From assembly GCF_900112335.1 (NCBI RefSeq), contig NZ_FOLG01000012.1:62001-126000 (forward strand): 64,000 nt of DNA, read 5' to 3'. The notes below the pieces were generated by a model that saw only the letters and a program-made list of their open reading frames with translations, was not told the DNA's origin and ran no database searches. Both the position numbers and the translations under genes were made by a program. This DNA comes from Tropicimonas isoalkanivorans. Lineage in GTDB: Bacteria; Pseudomonadota; Alphaproteobacteria; Rhodobacterales; Rhodobacteraceae. Below are positions 23,272 through 31,871 of this stretch, piece after piece; positions within the stretch are counted from its first letter, which is position 1; each line of letters starts with the position of its first letter.

Positions 23272-23784
23272 TCAGCCGAACGCGCCGGGCCAGAAGCGGT
23301 AATAGAGCCACGCGGGTACCTCGCGTAGGCGCCAGCGCAGGTGCCGCCAGCGTGCATCGTTTACAGTCGGGGACGCGCTTCGGGTGCTGAGCCCCAGGCG
23401 CCGGGCAATAAGCCGGGCGCGCGGCGCGTGGTAGCCGTCCGTCACCAGGACGACCTCGTCGATGCCGGCCTGCGCGATCAGCGGCAGCGCAAAGGCGATG
23501 TTCTGGAGGGTATTCGTGGAGCGGCTTTCGTTCAGGATTGCGTCTTTCGGTACCCCTTCCGCCCCACAGATTTGCGCAATCATCTCGGCTTCGCTCGGTG
23601 GGTGCCGGCCGACGCCGCCGCATCCGATGACAACCTGCACGCGCCCCTCGAGCCACAATGCCGCCCCGTGACGCGCACGGCGTTCGAGCGCGATGGAGGG
23701 ACGCGCGCCGGGAAGGACGGCCGCGCCGAGCACCAGGGCGGCGGTTGTGGGAATGTCTTTGCCCGAAGGCGGAGAGTTGGTCAT
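23272..23784 (-). CDS. YdcF/DUF218 family protein
   Basis: A 170-residue protein of the DUF218 (YdcF/SanA) family. It shows the conserved early block VLGAAVLPGARPS, the repeated ERRARHGAALW helix, the central SEAEMIAQICGAEGVP and the ESRSTNTLQNIAFAL segment (conserved Glu, Ser, Thr, Asn). Family members bind S-adenosylmethionine or affect envelope barrier function; the activity is not established. It lacks the membrane anchor of longer homologues. ATG 23784. Confidence 0.85.
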   Translation of the reverse strand: MTNSPPSGKDIPTTAALVLGAAVLPGARPSIALERRARHGAALWLEGRVQVVIGCGGVGRHPPSEAEMIAQICGAEGVPKDAILNESRSTNTLQNIAFALPLIAQAGIDEVVLVTDGYHAPRARLIARRLGLSTRSASPTVNDARWRHLRWRLREVPAWLYYRFWPGAFG

Positions 23785-23883
23785 CCGGCCAGGTCATCGT
23801 GGCAGTTTGGACGAAGGCTACGGTAGCGTCCTGGCGGGGTCCGAGCAACGCTCTTGGGGCGGACTCGCCCCGGGTGACGTCGA

Positions 23884-24612
23884 TCAGAAATCGAGCCAGG
23901 CGCCGAGCTTCAGCCCTTGCGCGTTGTCGTTCTGCATCCCGAGCAAGATCGCCGATTCCACGCTGATGCCATGGCCGAACCGGCGCACGTACGTCGGGAC
24001 TGCACGCACATAAATCGGCCCGTCGACTCCGGCGCCGCTCTGGATCTGGAGGTAAAGCATCGACCTGTCGGTGGCGTTGTAGCCAAGGGTGCTGTCGATC
24101 TTCCAGTAGCGCTCCTCCGCGTCCACCTGCCAACCGAGTTTCCCGTCGACCTCCACCCATCCGTCGCCCCAAGGGCTCTGGTACCCCCGGCCATAGGCAA
24201 GGCCGGCACGCAGAACCGAATCTTTCCGGTCGAGCCAGTCGCGCACGGGCCCGTAGCCGATCTGGGCGCCGTAGTGGTTTTTCCAGTCGAGGTTGCCGAG
24301 AGCGGCGGCGATAAACAGGATCGCGGAACTGAGGTTGGACTCTCGCCGGGAGAAGCTGTCGAGCCCGAACGTCAGGCGTTCGGATATGCCGTATTCGGCA
24401 TAGACGGCGGATTCGTTTGTGAGCTCGAGTTCAGGCTTTTCGGAGAGGGGGCCGGATATTTCCTTCACGTACCCCACGGCATCCCCGAACGTCGTCCACG
24501 AGACAGAGAGGAAGCCGTTGCCCTTGCCGCGAGGCCACGCCCCTCCGGCGGTGGCCGACGTGCCGACCGCTGCCAGCAGGCTGATCAATAGGAGGAAGAG
24601 AGCGCGTCGCAT
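23884..24612 (-). CDS. Exported beta-barrel-like protein of unknown function
   Basis: A 242-residue protein with a signal peptide (MRRALFLLLISLLAAVGTSATA). The rest alternates aromatic and polar residues in many short strands (for example AVYAEYGISERLTFGLDSF and SMLYLQIQSG), ending in Phe (LGAWLDF), which fits an outer-membrane beta-barrel. No domain is recognised with certainty. It follows the small membrane protein gene 24727-24957 by 114 bp in the same orientation, so they may be co-transcribed. Confidence 0.65.
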   Translation of the reverse strand: MRRALFLLLISLLAAVGTSATAGGAWPRGKGNGFLSVSWTTFGDAVGYVKEISGPLSEKPELELTNESAVYAEYGISERLTFGLDSFSRRESNLSSAILFIAAALGNLDWKNHYGAQIGYGPVRDWLDRKDSVLRAGLAYGRGYQSPWGDGWVEVDGKLGWQVDAEERYWKIDSTLGYNATDRSMLYLQIQSGAGVDGPIYVRAVPTYVRRFGHGISVESAILLGMQNDNAQGLKLGAWLDF

Positions 24613-24726
24613 GCCCCAGGCGCAGAAGTGTTCAGGTCAACAGGCGCCAATGAAACGCAACGCGAAACGTGGTGGTGCTATCGACGGAGGAGAAGCCTAT
24701 GTGGGAACGATGGTCCCACGGCTCCG

Positions 24727-24957
24727 TCAGGAGTGGTTGGAGAACCCGGCCGGAACCATGGTCGAGGCGTCGATCGGGCGATCCGATTTGGTCATGTACC
24801 AGCGAAGTGCGACAATCGCGGTCAAGGCCACGCTGCTCGCCCATGCAGTTCCGATGCCCCACATGATGACGGTCGCAACGCTGCCGCCGGAAAGAGCCGA
24901 GGCCGCCGCAGTCGCGACAGCGATGAAGATGGAAACCAGGAAGATGCCGAGCGCCAT
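24727..24957 (-). CDS. Small two-helix membrane protein
   Basis: A 76-residue protein with two hydrophobic stretches (about 2-24 and 27-51) and a polar C-terminus (MTKSDRPIDAST). The RBS GGGAGG is well placed before ATG 24957, which supports real translation. No family is recognised. It precedes the beta-barrel-like gene. Confidence 0.6.
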   Translation of the reverse strand: MALGIFLVSIFIAVATAAASALSGGSVATVIMWGIGTAWASSVALTAIVALRWYMTKSDRPIDASTMVPAGFSNHS

Positions 24958-25488
24958 TTTTACGCCTCCCGATTGATGGCCCGCCTTGGCCTGTTGTCTT
25001 TACCTAGCGGGCAATACGTTGCCAGAAGGTTAAAAGGCGGCAGGCGAATTAGCCGCAAAGGCACCCTTGCGCCGAAACGGGGCACAAATGTGGCGTACGG
25101 GTGGCGAGAGTTTCAAAATTGTTCCCAAGAAGTTAATGTGTCGCAATCAAAACTGGGCTGACGGCGGTCGCGCACCCGAAAAATGATCAGTTGCCAAGGG
25201 ATTAGACTTGGCCGGTCTGGCCGGAAAAGTTTGCGGTCAGGAGTGGATCCGCGTCGGAATGCGCTCTATCGTCCGGCAAGATGCGTGAAAGGAACTGAAC
25301 AATCTGCGAACGGCGCAAGTATTATTCTATCGCCATTCAACGATTAATATTTCGAACCGGCACGCCCCGCCTTTCAGCTTTTCACCGCGGCAGTTGCGGA
25401 GCGCGAATCCCGGGAATCGGTCGTAGACGTTGACGTATCTTTCCGAGACGCATCGCAAGTGCGCGGGCGTCCCTAGATGGCGTTGCGG
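24958..25488. other. Long intergenic region, AT-richer, no gene seen
   Basis: About 530 bp between the small membrane gene and the uvrB stop. The frames that cross it have no RBS or family likeness. The stretch 25020-25360 is clearly richer in A/T than its surroundings, with -10-like runs such as TATTATTCTAT and GATTAATATTTC near 25320-25355. It could hold a small RNA or an unrecognised promoter; I cannot support either from sequence alone. Confidence 0.35.
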
Positions 25489-27693
25489 TTACGCCCTCCC
25501 GCCCTTTTTCCTCTTGATGCCGCCCCGCTGCCCCGGCCGTCCAGCCTTTGACCGCCCGACCCCTTTCTGTGCCGCCTCGGCCGCGGCCTCCACCGCGGAC
25601 TGGCGCGCCAGCGGGTCGTCCGCGACCGCGAGGTCCACCGCCTCCAGCCGCTTGATCTCGTCCCTGAAACGCGCGGCTTCCTCGAATTCCAGGTTCTCGG
25701 CAGCCTTGCGCATCTGATCGCGCAAGCCATTCAGGTGTGCCTCCAAATTCGCGCCGTGCATCGGCGCGTCGAGTTTCGCGGTCACCCGGGACATGTCCGC
25801 ATCGCCCTTGTAGAGCCCGGCGAGGATGTCCTCGACATTCTTTCGAACGGTCTCTGGCGTGATGCCGTGCTCCTCGTTGTAGGCGATCTGCTTCGCGCGC
25901 CGGCGTTCCGTCTCTTTCAGGGCGCGCTCCATCGAGCCGGTGATGCGGTCGGCATACATGATGACGCGCCCTTCCGCATTCCGCGCGGCACGACCGATGG
26001 TCTGGACCAAAGAGGTCTCGGAGCGCAGGAAGCCCTCCTTGTCGGCGTCCAGAATGGCCACGAGCCCGCATTCGGGAATGTCGAGCCCTTCCCGCAGCAA
26101 GTTGATGCCCACCAGCACGTCGAAGGCGCCGAGCCGCAGGTCCCGCAGGATCTCGATCCGCTCGATGGTGTCGATGTCAGAATGCATGTAGCGGACCTTG
26201 ATCCCCTGCTCGTGCAGGTATTCGGTCAGATCCTCCGCCATGCGCTTGGTCAGGGTGGTGACGAGCGTTCGGAAGCCCTTCGCAGTCACGCGTCGTATTT
26301 CGTCCAGGAGGTCGTCCACCTGCATCTCGACGGGACGAATCTCGACCTCCGGGTCCAGGAGGCCGGTCGGGCGGATCACCTGTTCGGTAAACACGCCCCC
26401 AGTTTGCTCCAGCTCCCACGAGGCCGGCGTGGCGGAGACGAAGACGGACTGCGGCCGCATCGCGTCCCATTCCTCGAACTTGAGGGGGCGGTTGTCCATG
26501 CAGGAGGGCAGGCGGAAACCGTGCTCGGCGAGCGTGAACTTGCGCCGATAGTCGCCCCGGTACATGCCGCCGATTTGGGGCACGCTGACGTGGCTCTCGT
26601 CGGCGAAGACGATAGCGGTGTCGGGGATAAATTCGAACAGCGTCGGGGGCGGCTCGCCGGGCGCGCGGCCGGTGAGGTAGCGCGAGTAGTTCTCGATGCC
26701 GTTGCAGACCCCGGTGGCCTCCAGCATCTCCAGGTCGAAGTTGGTCCGCTGCTCCAGACGTTGTGCCTCCAACAGCTTCCCTTCGCCCACGAGTTGATCG
26801 AGCCGCTGGCGAAGCTCCTTCTTGATGCCCTCGATGGCCTGTTTCATCGTCGGCTTGGGCGTGACGTAGTGGGAGTTGGCATAGATCCGAATTCGCTCGA
26901 AGCTGTCGGTCTTTTCGCCCGTCAGTGGGTCGAACTCGGTGAGCGCTTCCAGTTCCTCACCGAAGAACGACGCGCGCCATGCGCGATCCTCCAAGTGGGC
27001 GGGCCAGATCTCCAGAACGTCTCCACGCACCCGGAAGCTGCCGCGCTGAAACGCCTGATCGTTGCGCCGGTATTGCTGCGCCACGAGATCGGCCATGACC
27101 TTGCGCTGGTCGTACTCGCGGCCAACGTGCAGGTCCTGCGTCATCGCCCCGTAGGTTTCAACCGAGCCGATACCGTAGATACAGGAAACGGAGGCCACGA
27201 TGATGACGTCGTCGCGCTCAAGCAGGGCGCGGGTCGCGGAGTGGCGCATCCGGTCGATCTGCTCGTTGATCTGCGATTCCTTCTCGATGTAGGTGTCCGA
27301 GCGCGGCACGTAGGCCTCGGGCTGGTAATAGTCGTAGTAGGAGACGAAATACTCCACCGCGTTCTCCGGGAAGAACCCCTTGAACTCCCCGTACAATTGC
27401 GCTGCCAGCGTCTTGTTAGGCGCGAGGATGATCGCCGGGCGCTGCGTCTCCTCGATGATCTTGGCCATGGTGAAGGTCTTGCCGGTGCCGGTCGCGCCCA
27501 GCAGAACCTGGTCCCGCTCGCCGTCGCGCACCCCGTTCGCCAGCTCCACGATCGCCGTCGGCTGGTCGCCCGCCGGCTCGAACTCCGCATGCATGGTGAA
27601 CCGCTTGCCGCCTTCGAGTTTCTCGCGCGTCCGGACGTCCGGCGCCGGGGCGTGCATCAATGGCATGGACTTGTCGGAATGGGTGTAGGGCAT
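25489..27693 (-). CDS. uvrB: Excinuclease ABC subunit B
   Basis: A 734-residue damage-verification helicase of nucleotide excision repair, working with UvrA and UvrC. Seen are Walker A GATGTGKT, the DNA-clamping beta-hairpin [13 protein letters not shown], Walker B region FADESHV, helicase motifs [14 protein letters not shown] and QTIGRAARN, and the C-terminal UVR motif ([17 protein letters not shown]) that binds UvrC. A basic tail ([17 protein letters not shown]) is normal for alphaproteobacteria. ATG 27693 (MPYTHSDKS) is taken; MPLMHAPAP nine codons later is possible. A near-match to the alphaproteobacterial SOS box lies 36 bp upstream. Confidence 0.98.
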   Translation of the reverse strand: MPYTHSDKSMPLMHAPAPDVRTREKLEGGKRFTMHAEFEPAGDQPTAIVELANGVRDGERDQVLLGATGTGKTFTMAKIIEETQRPAIILAPNKTLAAQLYGEFKGFFPENAVEYFVSYYDYYQPEAYVPRSDTYIEKESQINEQIDRMRHSATRALLERDDVIIVASVSCIYGIGSVETYGAMTQDLHVGREYDQRKVMADLVAQQYRRNDQAFQRGSFRVRGDVLEIWPAHLEDRAWRASFFGEELEALTEFDPLTGEKTDSFERIRIYANSHYVTPKPTMKQAIEGIKKELRQRLDQLVGEGKLLEAQRLEQRTNFDLEMLEATGVCNGIENYSRYLTGRAPGEPPPTLFEFIPDTAIVFADESHVSVPQIGGMYRGDYRRKFTLAEHGFRLPSCMDNRPLKFEEWDAMRPQSVFVSATPASWELEQTGGVFTEQVIRPTGLLDPEVEIRPVEMQVDDLLDEIRRVTAKGFRTLVTTLTKRMAEDLTEYLHEQGIKVRYMHSDIDTIERIEILRDLRLGAFDVLVGINLLREGLDIPECGLVAILDADKEGFLRSETSLVQTIGRAARNAEGRVIMYADRITGSMERALKETERRRAKQIAYNEEHGITPETVRKNVEDILAGLYKGDADMSRVTAKLDAPMHGANLEAHLNGLRDQMRKAAENLEFEEAARFRDEIKRLEAVDLAVADDPLARQSAVEAAAEAAQKGVGRSKAGRPGQRGGIKRKKGGRA

Positions 27694-28148
27694 GGATGTC
27701 TCGTCTGGCTGGGGCGCGGTCAGCTTTCGTTCATTTCGGGTGCTCCGGGCAAAATGGCAAATTTTTTCCCGTCCGTCCGACGGAATTGTGAGGGGGCGAC
27801 GCTGCGGGAGCTGATGACATATGAGGCGGATTGGACGCGCGCTGCAACCGCTCGATACGTGGCCCGTCGAAGCGGCTTGACGGCGGGCGCGGCTGTGGGG
27901 CGCCTCGCCCGTCCTGCCTCGGCGTAAATGTGCCGAGTCCCGGCCCGGACGATTGCTGATTCGGCGAATATTTCTCACTCTGGTTGAACGCAGCAGAGAG
28001 GCTGCCGGCCGGCGTGCATCCCCAACCCGCTCCCTCGTCGCCGGCTGGCAGCCGCCTGCGTCAGCGCGCTCCCCCAAAACGTCCATTCGCCCCTTGCGCG
28101 ATCCGCCGCGCTTGGCGATAACCTGCGCAGAAGCCAAGGAGATCGCCC
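27694..28148. other. Divergent uvrB/complex I subunit intergenic region
   Basis: About 455 bp with no credible gene. It contains the uvrB promoter on the left and the promoter of the NDUFS4-like gene on the right (AAGGAG RBS at 28136-28141). An A/T-rich patch (AAAATGGCAAATTTTTT, 27751-27767) lies upstream of uvrB. Confidence 0.4.
27729..27743 (-). promoter_or_regulatory. Possible LexA (SOS) box of uvrB
   Basis: GTTC-N7-GTGC on the plus strand, one mismatch from the alphaproteobacterial LexA site GTTC-N7-GTTC, 36 bp upstream of the uvrB start. uvrB is a common SOS gene, which supports it, but a single imperfect match of eight bases is weak. Confidence 0.35.
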
Positions 28149-28460
28149 ATGCGTGCGCGCATCTATCAGCCGGCCAGAAACGTGATGCAGTCCGGCACCG
28201 GCAAGACCAAGGTGTGGTACGTCGAAATCGTTCCCGAGGACGGGACGAAGATCGACCCCTTGATGGGCTGGCCGGGCCAGACGGACGTGCACAGCCAGGT
28301 GAAGCTGCGGTTCGATACCAAGGAGGCGGCGCTCGACTACGCGCGCGAAAATGGCCTCGATTTCGTGGTGATCGAGCCCAAGAAGCGCAAGCCAAACATC
28401 CGCAAGAACGGCTATGGCGACAACTTCGCCACGAACCGCCGTACGGTATGGACGCACTGA
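28149..28460 (+). CDS. NADH dehydrogenase accessory subunit (NDUFS4-like, ETC complex I)
   Basis: A 103-residue protein of the ETC_C1_NDUFS4 family, the bacterial counterpart of the mitochondrial complex I subunit NDUFS4 (18 kDa) found in alphaproteobacteria. Family marks are [14 protein letters not shown] at the N-terminus, the WYVEI strand, [17 protein letters not shown], and the C-terminal [10 protein letters not shown]. It probably stabilises the electron-input module of complex I. It is coded alone, away from any nuo operon in this window. RBS AAGGAGAT precedes ATG 28149. Confidence 0.92.
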   Translation: MRARIYQPARNVMQSGTGKTKVWYVEIVPEDGTKIDPLMGWPGQTDVHSQVKLRFDTKEAALDYARENGLDFVVIEPKKRKPNIRKNGYGDNFATNRRTVWTH

Positions 28461-28546
28461 GACCCGTTGAGGCCTTTGACCCTTCGTGAACGCGCCTGCA
28501 ACTTGGCTTGCAATCGGCGCTCTGGCTGCGCAATAGAGGGGCCAGT

Positions 28547-28623
28547 GGCCCCGTAGCTCAACTGGATAGAGCGAGCGCCTTCTAAGCGCTAGGTTCCGGG
28601 TTCAAGTCCTGGCGGGGTCGCCA
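28547..28623 (+). tRNA. tRNA-Arg (anticodon TCT)
   Basis: A full cloverleaf can be drawn: acceptor GGCCCCG with CGGGGTC, D arm GCTC...GAGC, anticodon stem AGCGC/GCGCT with loop CTTCTAA (anticodon TCT, reading AGA), T arm CCGGG-TTCAAGT-CCTGG, discriminator G and encoded CCA (28621-28623). Confidence 0.95.
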
Positions 28624-28670
28624 CTGCACCGCAGGCTGGCCGACGCTCTCTGCCTCTCAGCAATGGGCCA

Positions 28671-29018
28671 TCACGCAGGCAGGCTCTGTTCCAGCAGCGC
28701 TATCAATGCAGCGTCGTGAAACGGTTTCTCCAGCACGGCCACCGCTGGGCTTCCGCTCAGATCGATCACGGACGTCTGCCCTGACACGATGATGGAGGGA
28801 ATCCCACGCGCATGGAGGTCTCTCACGAGAGCCACCCCGGTCGGGCCGTCGGCAAGGTCGAGGTCCACCAGAACCATGTCCGGCCGGTTCGCGTCGCACT
28901 CTTGCAGACACGCGGTCCGCGTCGTGACGATGCCTGCGCTTTCGAAACCGCTGTCTTCAAGAAGCATCTCGATAGACATGGCTATCACGATGTTATCCTC
29001 ACAAATCATGATTTTCAT
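28671..29018 (-). CDS. Single-domain response regulator (receiver)
   Basis: A 115-residue stand-alone receiver domain. The acidic pocket (CEDN), phospho-acceptor Asp52 (VLVDLDL), the switch Ser in IIVSGQ and the conserved Lys in VLEKPF are all present, so it should be phosphorylatable. No output domain, hence it probably relays phosphate or acts by protein contact. It starts 4 bp after the stop of the HWE kinase gene and closes the kaiC operon. Confidence 0.93.
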   Translation of the reverse strand: MKIMICEDNIVIAMSIEMLLEDSGFESAGIVTTRTACLQECDANRPDMVLVDLDLADGPTGVALVRDLHARGIPSIIVSGQTSVIDLSGSPAVAVLEKPFHDAALIALLEQSLPA

Positions 29019-29022
29019 GCCG

Positions 29023-30111
29023 TCACCTGAAATGTACCGTAGGGCCGACCGAGTCTTCCGGCGGGCAAATCACAGTGTCCCGGGGGCCACTTCCTTCAAC
29101 CAGCAAGCCGTCTTGTTCATACGCGACGTTTGCCGGGCTGCCGAAGACTGACGCCAGAGACGCGCCGATGAACCGTGATCCATATCCCATGGTCTCGGGC
29201 TGGGTCAGTGTGAAGGGCACGGTTTCTTTCCATCTGAACCACGCCGTATCCCCATCGGTACGGAAGTCGACGACAACCGTGCCGACCGGATGGGAGAGCG
29301 CGCCATATTTGACCGCGTTGGTCACCAGCTCATACAGGCAGAGTCCGAGCGAATGGGCCGCCGCGGGAAACAGGTTCACCGGCTCCGTATGGAGCTGGAG
29401 CTTGTCGCCGTCCATGTAGGGGCGCAAGAGCTCCTGGAAGAGCTCGTCGCACCGGACGCCCACGGTATCCATCTGCATCAGCATTCCGTGGACGTTGTTC
29501 AACGCATCCAGACGTTCGAGAAAGTCGTCATAGCTGTCCTTCCCGGTTCCGGTCGTCCGGCGTGTCAGCCGAGCGATGGACTGAACCGTGGTAATGAGGT
29601 TCTTCACCCGGTGGTTCAACTCGCGCCGAAGCAGCCGCTCCATGCGCAAATGGTCCCTCACCTGGTACTGGCGAAGCCGGTTGCTCATCGAACTTTGCAC
29701 CGCGGTCTGGAATTCGACCCAGCTCAGGGGGCGTGACAGAACCACCAGCCGGGCGCGAGTGAATTGCGCCCGAACGGCCTCCCGCAGGGCGATCGCGCCG
29801 GACCTCTCTCCCGCCAGCAGGATCACAGGCATCTCCGACCAGTCATCCTGACGTCCGAGGCGCGTGGAGAATTTTTCCAGCGACTCCTCGGACAGGGATT
29901 CCTGAGCAATGATGAGCGATCCGAATTCTTCCATCGTTCCTTCGGGGATCTCGTCGGTTGACCGTATGGTCTCCAAGGGAAAACCGATCTCGCGGATCGC
30001 TTTCGAGAGGATATTGGCATCCATGCCTCGCGGCGTGATAACGAGCAGCGGCGGAAGGTCTTTGCCAGTATGTGGGAGAGTATCAGCGTGCGGCGGGTCC
30101 GACATCCACAT
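29023..30111 (-). CDS. HWE-family sensor histidine kinase with N-terminal pseudo-receiver
   Basis: A 362-residue cytosolic kinase. Residues about 20-140 look like a receiver fold whose phospho-acceptor position is not Asp (LIIAQESLS) and whose Lys is replaced (LSRPLSW), so a pseudo-receiver. The kinase core has the H-box ELNHRVKNLI (His167), an N-box LCLYELVTNAVKYGALS, the diagnostic W-x-E (FRWKETVPF) and the G box GYGSRFIGASL. Its start overlaps the kaiC 3' end by 29 bp, indicating translational coupling. A later ATG at 30105 is possible. It is the natural phosphodonor for the receiver encoded next. Confidence 0.9.
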   Translation of the reverse strand: MWMSDPPHADTLPHTGKDLPPLLVITPRGMDANILSKAIREIGFPLETIRSTDEIPEGTMEEFGSLIIAQESLSEESLEKFSTRLGRQDDWSEMPVILLAGERSGAIALREAVRAQFTRARLVVLSRPLSWVEFQTAVQSSMSNRLRQYQVRDHLRMERLLRRELNHRVKNLITTVQSIARLTRRTTGTGKDSYDDFLERLDALNNVHGMLMQMDTVGVRCDELFQELLRPYMDGDKLQLHTEPVNLFPAAAHSLGLCLYELVTNAVKYGALSHPVGTVVVDFRTDGDTAWFRWKETVPFTLTQPETMGYGSRFIGASLASVFGSPANVAYEQDGLLVEGSGPRDTVICPPEDSVGPTVHFR

Positions 30112-31492
30112 TCCCGCTTTCTATAACCAGCTCCCGGACATCGAGTTCATGCGGTCCGTGCCGCTTCTTGACCGCCACGATGTCGCGATGAACCCGGCCT
30201 TTCTCCTCGTGCATCCGGAGAAACAACACGGTGTCGCCGAGGAAGCTGACGTCTACGGGCGTGTTCGAGTTGTGACCAAGCAGGCCGTGCTGCGCGACGA
30301 TCAGAATGGTCAGGACGTTCTGGCGCGAGACGTGCTTGAGGAGCGCCTGGATGTCGAACAGGGCCTGCGAATGGTCCGTCAGGGATGACATGTAACCGGT
30401 GAAGCTGTCGATCACCACCACCCGAAGGTCGTCCGCTTCTGCCTCTTTCTGCACGAGCTGCGTGAACTCACCGGCGCTGATCTCATCTGGATTGAAATCG
30501 TATATGTGCAGTCGCCCGTCTTGGTAATAATCCCGCAGATCCATCCCGAGGCCTTCGGAGCGCCGGAAGAACGTCTCGATACGTTCCTCGAAAAGGAATA
30601 GGGCGACGCTCTCGCCCCGGGCCAGTGCGGCGGTCGCGTAAAGGGAAGCGATGGTGGACTTGCCAGTGCCTGCCTGACCGACGACCATTGTCGTCGTGCC
30701 CGGCTCCAGCCCGCCGCCGAAGATGGAATCTAGGCGTTCGCGGCCCGACCGGATCAACTCCCCGTCCAGCGAGTCTACGGGGCGTTCGCGGGGGGAAAGG
30801 CGTGGATAGACCACAACCCCTTCGCCCTCACGAATGTCCATGTCGTGCCAGCCGGCGAAGATCGGTACGCCCCGCATCTTCGCGACCTGCATGCGCCGTT
30901 TCGCCCTGCCATAATCCGGCAGTTGCTTGTCCAGCGTGGAGACGCTGTGAACGACGCCGCGGGACTCCAGCTCCCCATTATCGTTTGTGTCGACGTCGGT
31001 ATCGACGAGGAGGACCGTAATGCCCTTGCGCGCAATGTAGTCCCGGAAGCCGATGAGTTCGCGCTGATAGCGGGGCACGTCCGGGCTGAGCAACCGGATC
31101 TCGAGAAGGGAATCATAGACGAGTCGCGCAGGCTCGAATTCGTCGATCGCGCCTTGAACCGCGCGCCGCGTCTCGTCGAGCCGCAGGTCCGCCGTCTGGA
31201 AAATGCTTTGCTCCGAGAAGCCCCCCGCTTCGTGCGCACTGACTTCGATCACCTTGATGCCGTCCAGCGACCAGCCATGGGACGCGGCGATGCGTTGGAG
31301 GTCGAGTTCGGTCTGGCTGAGTGTCACATAGAGACAGGTTTCGCCTCGGTCCCGGCCTTCCATGAGGAATTGCAGCGCGAGCGTGGTCTTTCCCGTTCCC
31401 GGAGCCCCCTGCAGGAGGTGGATACTGTTACGCGGATAGCCGCCTCGCAGCACGTGATCGAAGCCCGCGCAACCCGTTCCAATTTGATCCAT
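30083..31492 (-). CDS. KaiC-like double ATPase
   Basis: A 469-residue protein with two RecA/KaiC domains. Domain I has Walker A GAPGTGKTT (about residue 30) and LVYDSLLEIRLLS; domain II has Walker A GQAGTGKST (about 270) and VVVIDSFTGYMSS. At the catalytic-acid site domain II keeps LFEERIETFF (Glu-Glu), whereas domain I reads TLSQTEL with Gln60 where relatives have Glu. Ser416 in DVSFLGDT aligns with the Ser autophosphorylation site of cyanobacterial KaiC; the neighbouring Thr is Phe here. No kaiA or kaiB in the window. ATG 31492 (MDQIGTGCAGFD) has RBS AAGGGG. Confidence 0.92.
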   Translation of the reverse strand: MDQIGTGCAGFDHVLRGGYPRNSIHLLQGAPGTGKTTLALQFLMEGRDRGETCLYVTLSQTELDLQRIAASHGWSLDGIKVIEVSAHEAGGFSEQSIFQTADLRLDETRRAVQGAIDEFEPARLVYDSLLEIRLLSPDVPRYQRELIGFRDYIARKGITVLLVDTDVDTNDNGELESRGVVHSVSTLDKQLPDYGRAKRRMQVAKMRGVPIFAGWHDMDIREGEGVVVYPRLSPRERPVDSLDGELIRSGRERLDSIFGGGLEPGTTTMVVGQAGTGKSTIASLYATAALARGESVALFLFEERIETFFRRSEGLGMDLRDYYQDGRLHIYDFNPDEISAGEFTQLVQKEAEADDLRVVVIDSFTGYMSSLTDHSQALFDIQALLKHVSRQNVLTILIVAQHGLLGHNSNTPVDVSFLGDTVLFLRMHEEKGRVHRDIVAVKKRHGPHELDVRELVIESGNVDVGPAAR

Positions 31493-31871
31493 CGCATTCC
31501 CCTTGATCTTCCGGTGAACGCACGCGGCCTTCTCAGCGTGTCGTTGCACCATTGCGGCTATCAAATAGGCGTGAGGAGGCGTCAGGCCAGCGAAAAGCGC
31601 CAATGTAGCCCGTTTTAACGTAGGTGACGGTGGACATGGGGGTCGTCCGGGAGGCGATGGGAAGGTTTGCGCGCAACCGCATGTGATCCCCGCGCCACAC
31701 CGAAAGGGACATCCCGCAGCGGGGGCGTTGGGACGCCGGAGTCCGGCACCGACGGCATTCGCAGCTTGCGGTGTCGTACAGGTTTCATTCGACATCCGGC
31801 CGGTTGGACGGTAAGCGGACGCCCCAAGGGAAAGTGCAAGAAACCGGCGCCCCGCCGGAGAGGAGTTGACC
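31493..31871. other. Divergent kaiC/sqdB intergenic region
   Basis: About 380 bp with no gene recognised. It should hold promoters for the kaiC operon (minus) and the sqd operon (plus). The sqdB RBS AGGAG is at 31861-31865. The frame of the kaiC ORF runs on here but contains no KaiC-like sequence before residue 1. Confidence 0.4.

Noticed and set aside
25735-27927. A 730-residue plus-strand frame across uvrB
   Set aside because: Shadow of uvrB on the opposite strand; no domain likeness.
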